From contig VGBO01000016.1 of NCBI GenBank assembly GCA_016870475.1, positions 1-40,969 on the forward strand: DNA of 40,969 nucleotides, in the 5' to 3' direction. The notes under the pieces are model-generated. The model was not told where the DNA came from, made no database searches, and saw nothing but the letters and a program-made list of their open reading frames with translations. How positions within the stretch are numbered: the stretch's first letter is position 1; each line of letters opens with the position of its first letter. Position numbers and translations under genes: made by a program. Source of the DNA: Actinomycetota bacterium. GTDB lineage: Bacteria; Actinomycetota; Acidimicrobiia; Acidimicrobiales; CAIXPF01. Below are positions 1-10,443 of the stretch, piece after piece.

Positions 1-1436
1 CGGATCGCGGTCATCACATCCGCGTGGCGGGAGGCGAACCAGTCGAGCAGTTCGGTCTCGAAGCGCTTCACGTCGCCCACCGGAACGGTGTCGAGGTGCC
101 CGCGGGTCCCGGCGTAGATCACCACGACCTGCTGCTCCACCGGCATCGGCGAGTTGAGACCCTGCTTGAGGAGCTCCACCAGCCGGTTACCGCGCTCGAG
201 CTGCGACTTCGACACGGCGTCGAGGTCGGAACCGAAAGCGGCGAACGCCTGCAGCTCACGGAACTGCTGCAGGTCCGACTTGAGCGTGCCGGTGGCCTTC
301 TTCATGGCCTTGATCTGTGCGGCCGAACCCACGCGGGAGACCGAGATGCCCACGTCGACCGCCGGCCGGATGCCCGACTTGAACAGATCGTCCTGCAGGT
401 AGATCTGCCCGTCGGTGATCGAGATCACGTTCGTCGGGATGTACGCCGACACGTCACCGGCCTTGGTCTCGATGACCGGCAGTGCGGTGAGCGATCCGGC
501 ACCACGCTCGTCGGACAGCTTCGCCGCCCGCTCGAGGAGACGCGAGTGCAGGTAGAAGACGTCGCCCGGGTAGGCCTCACGACCCGGCGGACGGCGCAGC
601 AGGAGCGACATCTGGCGGTACGCCTCGGCCTGCTTGGAGAGGTCGTCGTAGACGGCGAGGGCGTGCTGCCCGTTGTCCATCCAGTGCTGGCCCATCGCAC
701 AACCGGCGTAGGGGGCGAGGTACTTGAACGGCGCCGGGTCGGAGGCCGGGGCCACCACGACCACCGTGTACTCCATCGCGCCGTACTCCTCGAGGGTGGC
801 CACGGTCTGCGCCACGGTCGAGGCCTTCTGGCCGATCGCCACGTACACGCAGCGCACGTCGAGACCGCGCTGGTTGATGATCGTGTCGATCGCGATGGTG
901 GACTTGCCGGTCTTGCGGTCGCCGATGATGAGCTCCCGCTGGCCTCGGCCGATCGGGATCAGGGCGTCGACCGACTTGATGCCGGTCTGCATCGGCTCGT
1001 GCACCGGCTTGCGGCCGGTGATTCCCGGCGCCTGGATCTCCATGCGTCGGCGGACCACGTTCGTGAGCGGCCCCTTGCCGTCGATCGGCTCGCCGAGCGC
1101 GTTCACGACGCGGCCGAGCATGCCCTCCCCGACGGGGATGTCGAGGATACGGCCGGTCGCCTTGACGGCCTGGCCCTCGTCGATGTGGTTCACCTCACCG
1201 AGGACCACGGTGCCGATGGACGCCTCGTCGAGGTTCAGGGCGATACCGACGGTCCCGTCCTCGAACTCGAGGATCTCGTTGACCGCCGCCGACGGCAGCC
1301 CGGACACCCGGGCGATGCCGTCGCCGACCTCGAGCACCCGGCCGACCTGGCCCTGCTCCAGTGTGGGATCGAAGCCCTCGAGGCCCTTGTTGATCGCCGC
1401 GAGGATGTCATTGGTGTTGATCGTCAACTCAGCCAT
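1..1436 (-). CDS. atpA: ATP synthase F1 subunit alpha (partial, 3' end outside window)
   Basis: Alpha subunit of the F1 catalytic head, which forms the alpha3-beta3 hexamer on the cytoplasmic side of the membrane. The ATG is at 1436 and reads [12 protein letters not shown]. The nucleotide-binding P-loop GDRKTGKST is encoded near 900-925, in the usual alpha-subunit form. About 478 residues are present. The last residues read at the left edge ([20 protein letters not shown]) match the family's C-terminal helix region, so only a few tens of residues should be missing. It lies 16 bp downstream of atpH as the last visible gene of the atp operon; gamma, beta and epsilon presumably follow outside the window. 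Confidence 0.97.
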   Translation of the reverse strand, partial: MAELTINTNDILAAINKGLEGFDPTLEQGQVGRVLEVGDGIARVSGLPSAAVNEILEFEDGTVGIALNLDEASIGTVVLGEVNHIDEGQAVKATGRILDIPVGEGMLGRVVNALGEPIDGKGPLTNVVRRRMEIQAPGITGRKPVHEPMQTGIKSVDALIPIGRGQRELIIGDRKTGKSTIAIDTIINQRGLDVRCVYVAIGQKASTVAQTVATLEEYGAMEYTVVVVAPASDPAPFKYLAPYAGCAMGQHWMDNGQHALAVYDDLSKQAEAYRQMSLLLRRPPGREAYPGDVFYLHSRLLERAAKLSDERGAGSLTALPVIETKAGDVSAYIPTNVISITDGQIYLQDDLFKSGIRPAVDVGISVSRVGSAAQIKAMKKATGTLKSDLQQFRELQAFAAFGSDLDAVSKSQLERGNRLVELLKQGLNSPMPVEQQVVVIYAGTRGHLDTVPVGDVKRFETELLDWFASRHADVMTAI

Positions 1437-1452
1437 TGCTGCTCCAGCCGCC

Positions 1453-1983
1453 TCAGAACGCCTCTCGCAGTTGCGCGAGACGGGAACGAACGCTTCCATC
1501 GATCACGAGGTCGCCGATCTGGGTGACGACGCCACCGACGACGGCGGGATCGACGATCACCCGGATCTTGACCGGATGTCCGACCTGCTTCTCGAGCGCT
1601 GCGGCCAGGCGGTCCACCTGGGCGTCGTCGAGCGGCACGGCCGAACGGACCTCGGCGAGCGAGCGGTTCGACGCCGCTGCCGAGCGACGGGCCATCGCGT
1701 CGACCAGCTTCGGCAGGTCGGAGGCCCGATCGAGGGAGACGAGAAGACCGAGGATCGCCACGGTGGTCGGGGTCGCCCGACCGCTGAGCAGCTCCTCGAC
1801 GACCTGGTGACGACGCGCCATGGGCACCGTCGCGTCGCTGAGCGTGGTGCGGAGCGCGTCGCTCGACTCGTAGATGCGGGCGAGGCGGAACAGCTCGTCC
1901 TCGACCTCGCCGGCCACCGGAGAGACCGCCACCATGGCATGGAGGGCGTCGGCGAGGACGTCCGTACGGTTGGAGTCGGCCAT
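1453..1983 (-). CDS. atpH: ATP synthase F1 subunit delta
   Basis: Delta subunit (176 aa), which joins the top of the F1 head to the peripheral b stalk. It has the usual length, with an N-terminal helical domain ([14 protein letters not shown]) and the typical C-terminal segment [22 protein letters not shown]. It starts with ATG three bases after the atpF stop and is probably translationally coupled to it. In mycobacteria delta is fused to a second b-type segment; here delta and b are separate neighbouring genes (see findings). Confidence 0.95.
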   Translation of the reverse strand: MADSNRTDVLADALHAMVAVSPVAGEVEDELFRLARIYESSDALRTTLSDATVPMARRHQVVEELLSGRATPTTVAILGLLVSLDRASDLPKLVDAMARRSAAASNRSLAEVRSAVPLDDAQVDRLAAALEKQVGHPVKIRVIVDPAVVGGVVTQIGDLVIDGSVRSRLAQLREAF

Positions 1984-1986
1984 GTC

Positions 1987-2508
1987 CTACGCCCCCACCT
2001 GGTCGATGTACCGGTTGATGAGCGCCGCCTGCGTGTCGGCGTCGAGATTCGACCGTACGACCGCCTCGGCCGCACCGCGGGCGAGTTCGGTCACTTCGGC
2101 GCGCAGGTCGGCGATCGCCTGGTTCTTCTGTGACTCGATGTCGGCCGCAGCACGGGTCCGGAGATCAGCCGCTTCCTGGATCGATCGATCCTTCATCGTG
2201 GCGACGAGCTGCGTCGCCGCCGTGCGAGCCTCCGCGACGATCGCCGCGGCGTCGGCCTCGGCGTTGCCGATCGACGCCCGGATCCGCTCGGCCTCCGCAA
2301 GCGCTTCCGCCTTGGCGGCGTCGGCGGCACCGAGCTCCTTGGCGATCTTGTCGGATCGGGCCTGCAGCCCCTTCCGGAGCACGGGGACGGCGAACTTGCC
2401 GAGGAGACCGAACACGACCACGAAGGCCACGGTCCCCCAGTAGAACTCGTTGATGTCACCCGGCAGGAGGAACGAATTCGGTGCCTCCGCGCCCAGCAGG
2501 TTGAACAT
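1987..2508 (-). CDS. atpF: ATP synthase Fo subunit b
   Basis: Peripheral-stalk b subunit (173 aa). One membrane helix lies near residues 24-45 (FYWGTVAFVVVFGLLGKFAV), followed by a long charged, alanine-rich coiled coil that reaches up to delta. The ATG at 2508 has a strong ribosome binding site (AAGGAGA, about 8 nt upstream). This is the second of two b-type genes in the operon; the other, at 2537-3094, is probably the partner of a b/b' heterodimeric stalk. Its position next to atpH makes it the counterpart of the b part of the mycobacterial b-delta fusion. Confidence 0.93.
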   Translation of the reverse strand: MFNLLGAEAPNSFLLPGDINEFYWGTVAFVVVFGLLGKFAVPVLRKGLQARSDKIAKELGAADAAKAEALAEAERIRASIGNAEADAAAIVAEARTAATQLVATMKDRSIQEAADLRTRAAADIESQKNQAIADLRAEVTELARGAAEAVVRSNLDADTQAALINRYIDQVGA

Positions 2509-2536
2509 GGCGTTGTCTCCTTGAGTCGCGAGCCGG

Positions 2537-3094
2537 TCAGGCGGCGGGGCCGCGGCCGGAACGGTTCACGTAGTCCTCGATGACCTGGACCTGCCGGTCG
2601 AGGTCGAGATCCTTCTGGATGACCCGCGACGCAGCGGTGACCGCCACGCCAGCGATCTGGGAGCGGAGCTGGGCGAGTGCCGCAGCCTTGGCTGCGGCCA
2701 CCTCGGCCGTCGCCGCGTCCCGCATGGCTGCGATCTCGGCATTCGCTGCAGCGAGCTCGGACGCACGATGGCGGTCGGCCTCCTCACGGGCGGCGCCGAC
2801 GATCCCCGCCGCCTCGCCGCGAGCCTGCTCGATCCGGGCCGCATAGGCGGAACGGGCCTCGTCCGCACCACCGGTTGCCGAGTCGGCCTCCGACTTCGCC
2901 GACTGGATCCGCTGCTCACGCTCCTCCATCACCCGGAGCACCGGGGGGAGCAGCACGAAGCGCATGAGGATCCAGAGCGCGAAGAAGCTCACGCCTCCCC
3001 AGAACAGCTCGGGGACGGTGGGCAGGATGGGGTTGACGACCGCTTCGGTCGCCTCTCCCCCCTCGGTTGCTGCGAGCAGCGCTGCAGTCAGCAC
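2537..3094 (-). CDS. atpF': ATP synthase Fo subunit b' (second b-type subunit)
   Basis: A second b-type stalk subunit (185 aa). A short N-terminal segment is followed by a membrane helix near residues 27-50 (LPTVPELFWGGVSFFALWIL) and a long Ala/Glu/Arg coiled coil. The start is GTG at 3094, preceded by AGGA. The two b genes differ in sequence, so a b/b' heterodimer is likely rather than a recent duplication. Gaps are 42 bp to atpE upstream and 28 bp to atpF downstream, all in one operon. Which of the two should be called b or b' is arbitrary here. Confidence 0.9.
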   Translation of the reverse strand: MLTAALLAATEGGEATEAVVNPILPTVPELFWGGVSFFALWILMRFVLLPPVLRVMEEREQRIQSAKSEADSATGGADEARSAYAARIEQARGEAAGIVGAAREEADRHRASELAAANAEIAAMRDAATAEVAAAKAAALAQLRSQIAGVAVTAASRVIQKDLDLDRQVQVIEDYVNRSGRGPAA

Positions 3095-3136
3095 GGTTCC
3101 TCCGTGTCCTTCGACGGGTCCGGACCGGTGGCCGGA

Positions 3137-4307
<1,171 letters not shown>

Positions 4308-4311
<4 letters not shown>

Positions 4312-4787
4312 CGGACGATGCTCTCCTCGTGCTGGCGGGACGGGACGGTGGTGGAACGCCGTCCCGGCTTGAGGCCGGGATGGGCGAGGGAGAGCGAAAC
4401 GTAGCGCATCTCCCAGAACAGCAGGCCCAGGTGGGCCACGATCAGCGTGATGCCGAGGGACGGCAGGTGCATCCAGGACGCGTCACGCACCGCCATGACG
4501 GCGACGAAGACGAGCCCGAGGCGCAGCAGGAAGCCGAACAGCGCGGCGCCCATGAGCAGGGCGACGGAGATCCGTGCGGCGCCGGCCATCAGCGCGGCGG
4601 CGAGGACGAGGTTTCCAACCACGATCGCGAGTGCGTACAGGGCGGAGATCCCGCCGTCGACCCCGCCCATGGCGAGACCGAGCAGCACGAACGCCGGTGC
4701 GGCCGGTACGGCACGCCGGGCGATGTCCCGGGCGACGGCGGCCTCGGGTGCCGGTCCGTCGAGGCGCGTCAGGAATGCGTCGCCCAC
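4308..4787 (-). CDS. atpI: ATP synthase protein I-like membrane protein
   Basis: Small membrane protein of 159 aa with about four hydrophobic helices (near residues 28-45, 50-72, 78-98 and 112-130), in the atpI position immediately before atpB. AtpI-type proteins are thought to help assemble the c ring or transport Mg2+ for it (family knowledge). The GTG start at 4787 is chosen because AGGAGGGG sits 5 nt upstream. It overlaps the end of atpZ by 19 bp and shares GTGA with atpB. The family is poorly conserved, so the call rests on size, topology and position. Confidence 0.75.
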
Positions 4788-5062
4788 GGCCCCTCCTGCT
4801 CGAGACGTCGCATCTGGCGGTCGTAGCCGACCCAGACCTTCACGCCGGCGCCGAGGGCACCGAGGAGCGTGAGCACGATGGTGAACAACGGCACGAGGCC
4901 GAGCCAGCGATCGAGAGCGAGACCACCGAGGGTGAAGAGGACGACGACGACGGCGAGCTCGTAGCCGCCCCCGCTGCGATTCAGATCTCTCGACAGCTCT
5001 CGTCGCTGGGAAGATTCCACCGGTGGTTCCTCTGGCACCCGGCGTCGGTGACGGGCAGCCAT
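4769..5062 (-). CDS. atpZ: AtpZ/AtpI-type small membrane protein, first gene of the atp operon
   Basis: A 97-residue protein with a basic, proline-containing N-terminus and two membrane helices (about 34-54 and 60-82), then a charged tail. The pattern GGYELAVVVVLFTLGGLALDRWLG resembles the AtpZ family, which accompanies F-type ATPase operons in many bacteria. ATG 5062 is used; a GTG 16 codons further in has an AGGA box 7 nt upstream and is an alternative start. It lies directly behind the operon promoter and overlaps atpI by 19 bp. Confidence 0.7.
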   Translation of the reverse strand: MAARHRRRVPEEPPVESSQRRELSRDLNRSGGGYELAVVVVLFTLGGLALDRWLGLVPLFTIVLTLLGALGAGVKVWVGYDRQMRRLEQEGPWATHS

Positions 5063-5076
5063 GTGAATGTATTCGC

Positions 5077-5105
5077 AACCTAGGAGGGATGGGGGGATCC
5101 CGCAA
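5077..5105 (-). promoter_or_regulatory. Promoter of the atp operon
   Basis: On the minus strand there is TTGCGG (5100-5105), a 17-bp spacer and TAGGTT (5077-5082), a good sigma-A-type pair for an actinobacterium. The -10 ends 14 nt before the ATG of atpZ, predicting a start near 5070 and a very short leader. The divergent sugar-transferase gene begins at 5149. Confidence 0.6.
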
Positions 5106-5148
5106 ATCGTCGCTGTTCGCACCGCTCGCCGTCGGGTAGCGCCCCGCC

Positions 5149-5790
5149 ATGCGCCCCACCACATCCGCTCCCCGACCGTTGTCCGCTCCTGCGTCCGACC
5201 GGGCGAAAAGAGCCGTCGACGTCGTCGGGGCGCTGGTACTGCTGGTGCTCGGCGCACTCCCCATGGCCGCCGTCGCCCTCCTCGTACGGATCGTCGACGG
5301 ACGACCCGTGCTGTTCCGCCAGGAACGTCTCGGCCGGCACGGTCGCCCGTTCGTGCTGGGGAAGTTCCGCACGATGGTGCCCGACGCCGAGGCGCTCCGG
5401 CCGATGCTCGCCCACCGCAACGAGGCGGACGGCCCGCTGTTCAAGATCCGTGAGGACCCCCGCGTCACCCGCCTCGGGCGCCATCTCCGCCGCACGTCCC
5501 TCGACGAGCTGCCCCAGCTCTGGAACGTGCTGCGGGGGGACATGAGCCTCGTCGGCCCTCGACCGGCGCTGCCCGCCGAGCTCGCCGCATGGCCGGCCGA
5601 CCTGCACCGCCGACTCGAGGTGCGGCCGGGCCTCACCGGACCGTGGCAGGTCTCCGGGCGCGCCGGGGCGAGCTTCGAGGACTACCGCCGCCACGATCTC
5701 GCGTACGTGGACGGCCGAACCCTGCTCGGTGACCTCGGGCTCCTCGTCCGCACCGTCCCGGCCGTGCTGCGCGGCCGGGGTGCCGCATGA
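5149..5790 (+). CDS. Bacterial sugar transferase (polyprenyl-phosphate sugar-1-P transferase)
   Basis: Membrane enzyme of 213 aa that moves a sugar-1-phosphate onto a polyprenyl phosphate carrier, starting an exopolysaccharide or glycan repeat. One hydrophobic helix lies near residues 23-47 (VVGALVLLVLGALPMAAVAL). Family motifs are present in order: LFRQERLGRHG, KFRTM, DELPQLWNVLRGDMSLVGPRP and RPGLTGPWQVSGR. It is the short form consisting of the catalytic core only. It is the only plus-strand gene between the atp and rho-wecA blocks, and its stop codon directly abuts the wecA stop. The sugar substrate cannot be told from sequence. Confidence 0.92.
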   Translation: MRPTTSAPRPLSAPASDRAKRAVDVVGALVLLVLGALPMAAVALLVRIVDGRPVLFRQERLGRHGRPFVLGKFRTMVPDAEALRPMLAHRNEADGPLFKIREDPRVTRLGRHLRRTSLDELPQLWNVLRGDMSLVGPRPALPAELAAWPADLHRRLEVRPGLTGPWQVSGRAGASFEDYRRHDLAYVDGRTLLGDLGLLVRTVPAVLRGRGAA

Positions 5791-6888
5791 TCAGCGGCGG
5801 AGGCCCGGGTGGAAGTAGGTGTAGAGCAGCAACGCGCAACCGGCGAGGGCGAGCAACACGAACGCGTCACCGCTCCCGGTCACCGTCGGGTACACCGCGA
5901 CCGCCGAGAGCAAGGCCGTCCACGCCCACAGGATCGCCACGCTGCGCCGCTGGCCGTGCCCGAGGTCCATCAACCGGTGGTGCAGGTGCCCCTTGTCCGC
6001 CGTCGCGAGGCCCGACCGCCGCCGCGCACGCCGGATGATCGCGAACAGCGTGTCGCTCACCGGGACGCCGAGGATGACGAGCGGGATCACGAGCGGGGCG
6101 AAGAAGAAGAACGTCGAACCCGAGAACGGGTCGCGGGTCCGGCCGCCCACGGCGATCGTGGCCGTCGCGAGCAGCAGGCCGAGCAGCAGCGCGCCGCCGT
6201 CGCCCATGAAGGTGCGCGCCGGGTGCAGGTTGTGGGGCAGGAACCCGAGACAGCAGCCGGCCGTCGCGACGGCGACGAGCGGGGCGGGGTTCCCCGGTGC
6301 GAGCAGGCCGGCGTCGTCGAGTTGCAGCGTGTACACGAAGAACGCCACCGACGCGATCGCGACGATCCCCGCGGCGAGGCCGTCGAGCCCGTCGATGAGG
6401 TTGATCGCGTTCGTCATGCCGATCACCCACACCACCGTCACGAACGCAGCGAGGTCCGGCGAGAGCACGAAGAACCCGGCGAAGGGCACCCGGAACACGA
6501 CGAGGCTCGTGCCGGTGAGCGCGAGCACCGACCCGGCGAGCACCGTTCCGGCGATCTTCGCCGGGGCGGACATCTCCCGGACGTCGTCGAGGAACCCCAC
6601 TGCGTACATGAGCACGGCCGCCACGAGGATGCCGCCGACCTCGAGCACCGAGCGGAACGTCGCCACGTAGCCGCCGCTGATCGCCGCCGCAGCGAACGCG
6701 GCGACGAAGCCGACCAGCATGCCCAGTCCGCCGAGCGTCGGGGTCGGTCGCACGTGGATGCGACGTTCGTCGGGTGCGGCGACCGCGCCGACGCGGTGCG
6801 CGAGCGATCGGCTCAGCGGGACCGTCACGGTCGTCGCCACGGCGGCCACGAGGCCCACCACGAGGTGAGTGGCGACGCTCGCCTGCAC
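5791..6888 (-). CDS. wecA: Undecaprenyl-phosphate GlcNAc-1-phosphate transferase (WecA/Rfe, MraY-like)
   Basis: Polytopic glycosyl-1-phosphate transferase of about 365 aa with roughly ten membrane helices. Family motifs are present: DERRIHVRPTPTLGGLGM near the start, the acidic pair FLDDVREMS, NLIDGLDGLAAG, FMGDGGALLLGLLL and the cytoplasmic GHLHHRLMDLGH. In actinobacteria this gene (rfe) makes decaprenyl-PP-GlcNAc for arabinogalactan-type or other cell-wall linkage units and sits before the atp operon, as here. The GTG start at 6888 has GAGG 9 nt upstream; the open frame extends further but without wecA-like sequence. It lies 16 bp after the PPOX gene. Confidence 0.92.
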   Translation of the reverse strand: MQASVATHLVVGLVAAVATTVTVPLSRSLAHRVGAVAAPDERRIHVRPTPTLGGLGMLVGFVAAFAAAAISGGYVATFRSVLEVGGILVAAVLMYAVGFLDDVREMSAPAKIAGTVLAGSVLALTGTSLVVFRVPFAGFFVLSPDLAAFVTVVWVIGMTNAINLIDGLDGLAAGIVAIASVAFFVYTLQLDDAGLLAPGNPAPLVAVATAGCCLGFLPHNLHPARTFMGDGGALLLGLLLATATIAVGGRTRDPFSGSTFFFFAPLVIPLVILGVPVSDTLFAIIRRARRRSGLATADKGHLHHRLMDLGHGQRRSVAILWAWTALLSAVAVYPTVTGSGDAFVLLALAGCALLLYTYFHPGLRR

Positions 6889-6904
6889 CGGTCGAGGACC
6901 TCGC

Positions 6905-7432
6905 TCAGTCCGCCGGACGGTCGCCGGCGCGTCGGGCGAGCGCCGAACCGTCCGCGTAGTAGCGGTGGTGCCAGATCCCGGTGAGGTCCTCACCCCGGTC
7001 GGGGAGGCGCCAGGTCGTGAAGCGGGCCGACGCGAGGTCGACGGCGACGAGGGCTCGCGGTTGGTCGCGCGTGCCGTCGAGGTACGCGTCGGCGGCATCC
7101 GCTCTCAGATACCGCAGCGCGATCGCCCGGTAGACGTCGCGCCAGAGGTCGTCCTCGCCGGGTTCGTGGAGGATCTCGGCCCGCCCCTGCACGGTGATCT
7201 TCCGGTAGGGCAGCGCCTGTTCGTCGACCGACAGGCCGATGCGCGGGTCCCGACGGAGGTTCCCGAGGAACACCGCGGGTGCCCGCGGGGTGAACAGGAT
7301 CCGGTCGTCGCGGCAGAGGAACCAGGTGGGCACGACCCGGGGCATGCCGTCCCCGTCGACGGTTCCGATGCGGACGAGGTGGCCGGGTTCGTCGAGGAAC
7401 CGGGCGACCTCGTCAGCGGTGAGCTGCGGCAT
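6905..7432 (-). CDS. PPOX-class pyridoxamine 5'-phosphate oxidase-like protein (FMN/F420-binding)
   Basis: A 175-residue split-barrel flavin/deazaflavin protein. The N-terminal FLDEPGHLVRIGTVDGDGMPRVVPTWF and the strand pattern around RILFTPRAPAVFLGNLRRDPRIGLSVD are typical of the actinobacterial PPOX/FDOR-B group; members use FMN or F420 and many have unknown substrates. The ATG at 7432 has GGGAGGA 4 nt upstream. It overlaps the 3' end of prmC by 20 bp. It occupies the place where mycobacteria carry a Sua5/YrdC gene between prmC and wecA. Confidence 0.8.
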   Translation of the reverse strand: MPQLTADEVARFLDEPGHLVRIGTVDGDGMPRVVPTWFLCRDDRILFTPRAPAVFLGNLRRDPRIGLSVDEQALPYRKITVQGRAEILHEPGEDDLWRDVYRAIALRYLRADAADAYLDGTRDQPRALVAVDLASARFTTWRLPDRGEDLTGIWHHRYYADGSALARRAGDRPAD

Positions 7433-8375
7433 CCGGTCCTCCCTCGACCCGGTCGTGACCCGCCGAGGATACCGCCCCGCCACCGGGGCCCCGGCGGGCG
7501 CGCACGATCCGGTCCCGTCCCGTGAGGTCGGTCAGCACGTCGACGGCGTCGAACCCGCTGGCGCGGGCGAGGTCGGCGACGACGTGTGCCTGATCGGGTG
7601 CGAGCTCGACCACGAGCGCGCCGTCCTCGGCGAGCCACCTGCCCGCCCCGGCGACCACGACCTCGAGAGCGTCGAGCCCCCGCGGGCCCGCCCGCAACGC
7701 CAGGCCGGGCTCCCAGTCGGCGACCTCGGGGTCGAGGACGTCGCCGTCGGCGACGTAGGGAGGGTTGGACACGATCACGTCGAGACGACCGGCGAGGTCG
7801 GCGGGCAGCGCCGCGAACCACGACCCGGCACCGATCCGCACCCGGGTGGCCGACCGGCCGAGCGCGGCGAGGTTCGCCCGGGCGACGGCGAGCGCGTCGT
7901 CGGACACGTCGGTCGCCCACACCTCGGTGACGGGTCGTTCGGACGCTACGGCGAGCGCGAGCGCACCGGAACCCGTGCCGAGGTCGGCGACTCGCACCGG
8001 TGTGCGGGAGCGGGCGATGCGGTCGACCTCGGCGAGTGCGATCTCGGCGACGAGCTCCGTCTCCGGGCGGGGGATCAGCACCCGCCGGTCGACGAACAGG
8101 TCGAGTCGACGGAACGCCCAGTGGCCGAGCACGTACTGCAGCGGCTCGCCGGCCCGCCGGCGGGCGACGAGCGCGTCGAAGCGGGCGACGCCGCGCACGG
8201 TGACGAGGTCGTCGAGCACGTCGAGGAGCTCGGCGCCCGTCGCCCCGGCGACGTCCTCGACGATGCGCCGGGCGTCGAGTGCGCCGCCGGGTCGACCCCC
8301 GAGCACCGCCTCCGCCTCGGCGAGCAGCTCGCGCCAGCTCACGGTGCCGTCGGGTCGCTCGCCGCGCCCGGTCAC
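7413..8375 (-). CDS. prmC: Peptide chain release factor N5-glutamine methyltransferase
   Basis: SAM-dependent methyltransferase (320 aa) that methylates the glutamine of the GGQ motif in release factors. An N-terminal helical domain contains [17 protein letters not shown]. The Rossmann core has IPRPETE, the SAM motif [16 protein letters not shown] and the catalytic IVSNPPYV. The C-terminus carries about 20 extra residues ([15 protein letters not shown]...) beyond the usual length. The start is GTG at 8375, sharing GTGA with the stop of its substrate's gene prfA; it is strongly coupled. Confidence 0.95.
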   Translation of the reverse strand: MTGRGERPDGTVSWRELLAEAEAVLGGRPGGALDARRIVEDVAGATGAELLDVLDDLVTVRGVARFDALVARRRAGEPLQYVLGHWAFRRLDLFVDRRVLIPRPETELVAEIALAEVDRIARSRTPVRVADLGTGSGALALAVASERPVTEVWATDVSDDALAVARANLAALGRSATRVRIGAGSWFAALPADLAGRLDVIVSNPPYVADGDVLDPEVADWEPGLALRAGPRGLDALEVVVAGAGRWLAEDGALVVELAPDQAHVVADLARASGFDAVDVLTDLTGRDRIVRARRGPGGGAVSSAGHDRVEGGPDAAAHR

Positions 8376-9445
8376 CCGAGCTCCTCGGCGAGCCGGCGCG
8401 CCCGGTCGTCGGCGACGAGGGCGTCGACGATGTCGTCGAGCTCACCGGCGAGGACCCGGTCGAGCTTGTACAGCGTGAGACCGATGCGATGGTCCGTGAC
8501 CCGGTTCTCCTTCACGTTGTACGTGCGGATCTTCTCGCTGCGCCCTCCCCCGCCGATCTGGCTGCGTCGCTGGTCGGACCGTTCGGCGGCCTGACGGTCC
8601 TGGGAGGCCTTCAGCAGGCGGGACCGCAGCACGGCGAGCGCCCGGGCCCGGTTCTGGATCTGGCTCTTCTCGTCCTGCATCGTGACGACCGTGCCGGTCG
8701 GCCGGTGCGTGATCCGCACCGCCGAGTCGGTGGTGTTCACGTGCTGTCCACCCGCACCCGACGACCGGTAGACGTCGATCTGGAGATCCGCCGGGTCGAT
8801 GTCGACGTCGACCTCCTCCGCCTCGGGGAGCACCGTCACCGTCGCCGAGGAGGTGTGGATGCGGCCCTGGGACTCCGTCACCGGCACGCGCTGCACCCGG
8901 TGCGGGCCGGCCTCGCCACGGAGACGGGTCCAGGGGTGGTCCCCCTCGATCCGGAACGTCACCTCGTTGAACCCGCCGAGATCGGACGGGGTCGACGACA
9001 GCACCTCGACCCGCCACCCCTGGCGTGCGGCGTACCCGCGGTACATCTCGAAGAGGTCCCGGGCGAACAGGTTCGCCTCCTCGCCGCCCTCGGCGCCGCG
9101 GATCTCCATGATCACGTTCTTGTCGTCGTTGGGGTCACGAGGGAGCAGCAGCAACCGCAGTTCCTCGCTGCGGGTGGCGATGTCGGCCTCGGCCGCGGTG
9201 ACCTCGGCCCGGGCGAGTTCCCGTTCCGCCCCCTCGCTCTCGGCGAAGAGCTCGCGGGCGACGGCGAGGTCGGCCTCGCGGGCGAGGAGGCGTTCGTGTG
9301 CGGCGACGATCGCCTCGAGCTCGCGGTACCGGCGGCTCTCCGCCGCATACCGGCGCTGGTCGGCGAGGAGGTCGGGGTCGGCGAGGCGCGTGCCGAGCGC
9401 GACGAACTCCTCCCCGAGCGCTCTGAGCCGGTCGGCGAGGTTCAC
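8372..9445 (-). CDS. prfA: Peptide chain release factor 1
   Basis: RF1, 357 aa, reads UAA and UAG stop codons. The PVT tripeptide in [14 protein letters not shown] marks RF1 rather than RF2 (SPF). The catalytic loop [20 protein letters not shown] is intact, as are the [13 protein letters not shown] and [16 protein letters not shown] segments. The ATG at 9445 overlaps the upstream gene's stop (ATGA). Downstream prmC is also coupled, so the factor and its modifying enzyme are made together. Confidence 0.97.
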   Translation of the reverse strand: MNLADRLRALGEEFVALGTRLADPDLLADQRRYAAESRRYRELEAIVAAHERLLAREADLAVARELFAESEGAERELARAEVTAAEADIATRSEELRLLLLPRDPNDDKNVIMEIRGAEGGEEANLFARDLFEMYRGYAARQGWRVEVLSSTPSDLGGFNEVTFRIEGDHPWTRLRGEAGPHRVQRVPVTESQGRIHTSSATVTVLPEAEEVDVDIDPADLQIDVYRSSGAGGQHVNTTDSAVRITHRPTGTVVTMQDEKSQIQNRARALAVLRSRLLKASQDRQAAERSDQRRSQIGGGGRSEKIRTYNVKENRVTDHRIGLTLYKLDRVLAGELDDIVDALVADDRARRLAEELG

Positions 9446-10443
9446 GACGGCCAGGACCCCGGCACGGCGACGCTGCGGGCAGGACGGCGGAGTCGTGCTG
9501 CGAGGGCGTCGACGACCGGGTAGAGGTCACGCGGCGGGAGGACGAGCACGAGCTCGGCGGTCGGGTGGTGGCGGTCGCGCGTGTCTGCCGCGGTCGGCAC
9601 GAGGTCGAGGTCCACCCCGACGGAGGCGACCACGACGAGCGGGCCGTCGGCCGAGCTGCCCGCCGCGGCGGCCGGCACGGGATCGAGGAGGTTGTCCCGC
9701 GGCAGCGGCGGCTCGACCGCCCGGAGCTCCGTGGCCCCGACGACGGCCGGCGCCGCGAGCAGGTCGGCGCGCAGCCACCGGGCCCGGCCGATGCGATTGA
9801 GGAGGTGCGGGCTCGCCTCGGTGCGCCGATTGGCGCGCACGGCGGCGAGGACGCCGGCGGTCAGCTCGGCGTGGCTGCGCACCGCCTCCATCACCGCGGC
9901 GGCCTCCCGGTCGTAGCGTCCGACGCCGACCTCGAGGGTCGGGCCTTCGGGGCCGGCCACGACGCGCCCCACCTCGAGGCCGTCGATCTCCGCGAGCACG
10001 ACACCGTGTTCGACCACGACGGTCGCTCCTGCCGCCCGCAACGGTTCGACGGCCGCCAACGCGGCGGGGTCCGCCACGACCATCGGGAGATGCGCGGCGG
10101 CCGTGGCCGGCGTCGTCGTCCGACCCTCGACGGTGCGCACGCGCACGTCGAGGTCGAACAGGCCGGCCCGGCGGGCGAGCACCCCGGCCACCTCCGCGTC
10201 GTCGGCGAGCACGAGGACCGTGTCGAGCTCGGCGCGCACCGCCCACGCGAGTGCCGGCCCGAGCGCCCGCTCACCGCCCCGGTCGGCGACGAGGACGACA
10301 CCGGTGTCACCGAAGCGCAGCGCCGCACCGTCACCGAGCGGCACGGCATCGACCTCGGCGGGGAGGTCCCCGAGCAGGTCGGCGGCGAGCGCCCGCAGCT
10401 TCGCGGCCCGAAGGCGGGCCCCGAGATCGCCCTCGGTGGTCAC
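9442..10443 (-). CDS. Unrecognised protein encoded between rho and prfA
   Basis: A 333-residue protein whose family I do not recognise. It is soluble-looking, with no signal peptide or membrane helix and with alternating hydrophobic strands and alanine-rich helices. Regions that look conserved include [30 protein letters not shown] (about residues 180-189), [20 protein letters not shown] and the C-terminal [20 protein letters not shown]. Codon usage matches its neighbours. Its GTG at 10443 overlaps the rho stop (GTGA) and its own stop overlaps the prfA start (ATGA), so it is firmly built into the operon. In the mycobacterial version of this locus the gene in this place is rpmE (ribosomal protein L31); this protein is not L31. 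Confidence 0.8.
   Translation of the reverse strand: MTTEGDLGARLRAAKLRALAADLLGDLPAEVDAVPLGDGAALRFGDTGVVLVADRGGERALGPALAWAVRAELDTVLVLADDAEVAGVLARRAGLFDLDVRVRTVEGRTTTPATAAAHLPMVVADPAALAAVEPLRAAGATVVVEHGVVLAEIDGLEVGRVVAGPEGPTLEVGVGRYDREAAAVMEAVRSHAELTAGVLAAVRANRRTEASPHLLNRIGRARWLRADLLAAPAVVGATELRAVEPPLPRDNLLDPVPAAAAGSSADGPLVVVASVGVDLDLVPTAADTRDRHHPTAELVLVLPPRDLYPVVDALAARLRRPARSVAVPGSWPS

Noticed and set aside
24-1526. A 500-codon open frame on the plus strand
   Set aside because: Shadow of atpA on the other strand; low-complexity translation and no start signal.
7239-8594. Plus-strand frames opposite prmC and prfA
   Set aside because: Shadow frames; the opposite strand holds complete genes with intact NPPY and GGQ motifs.
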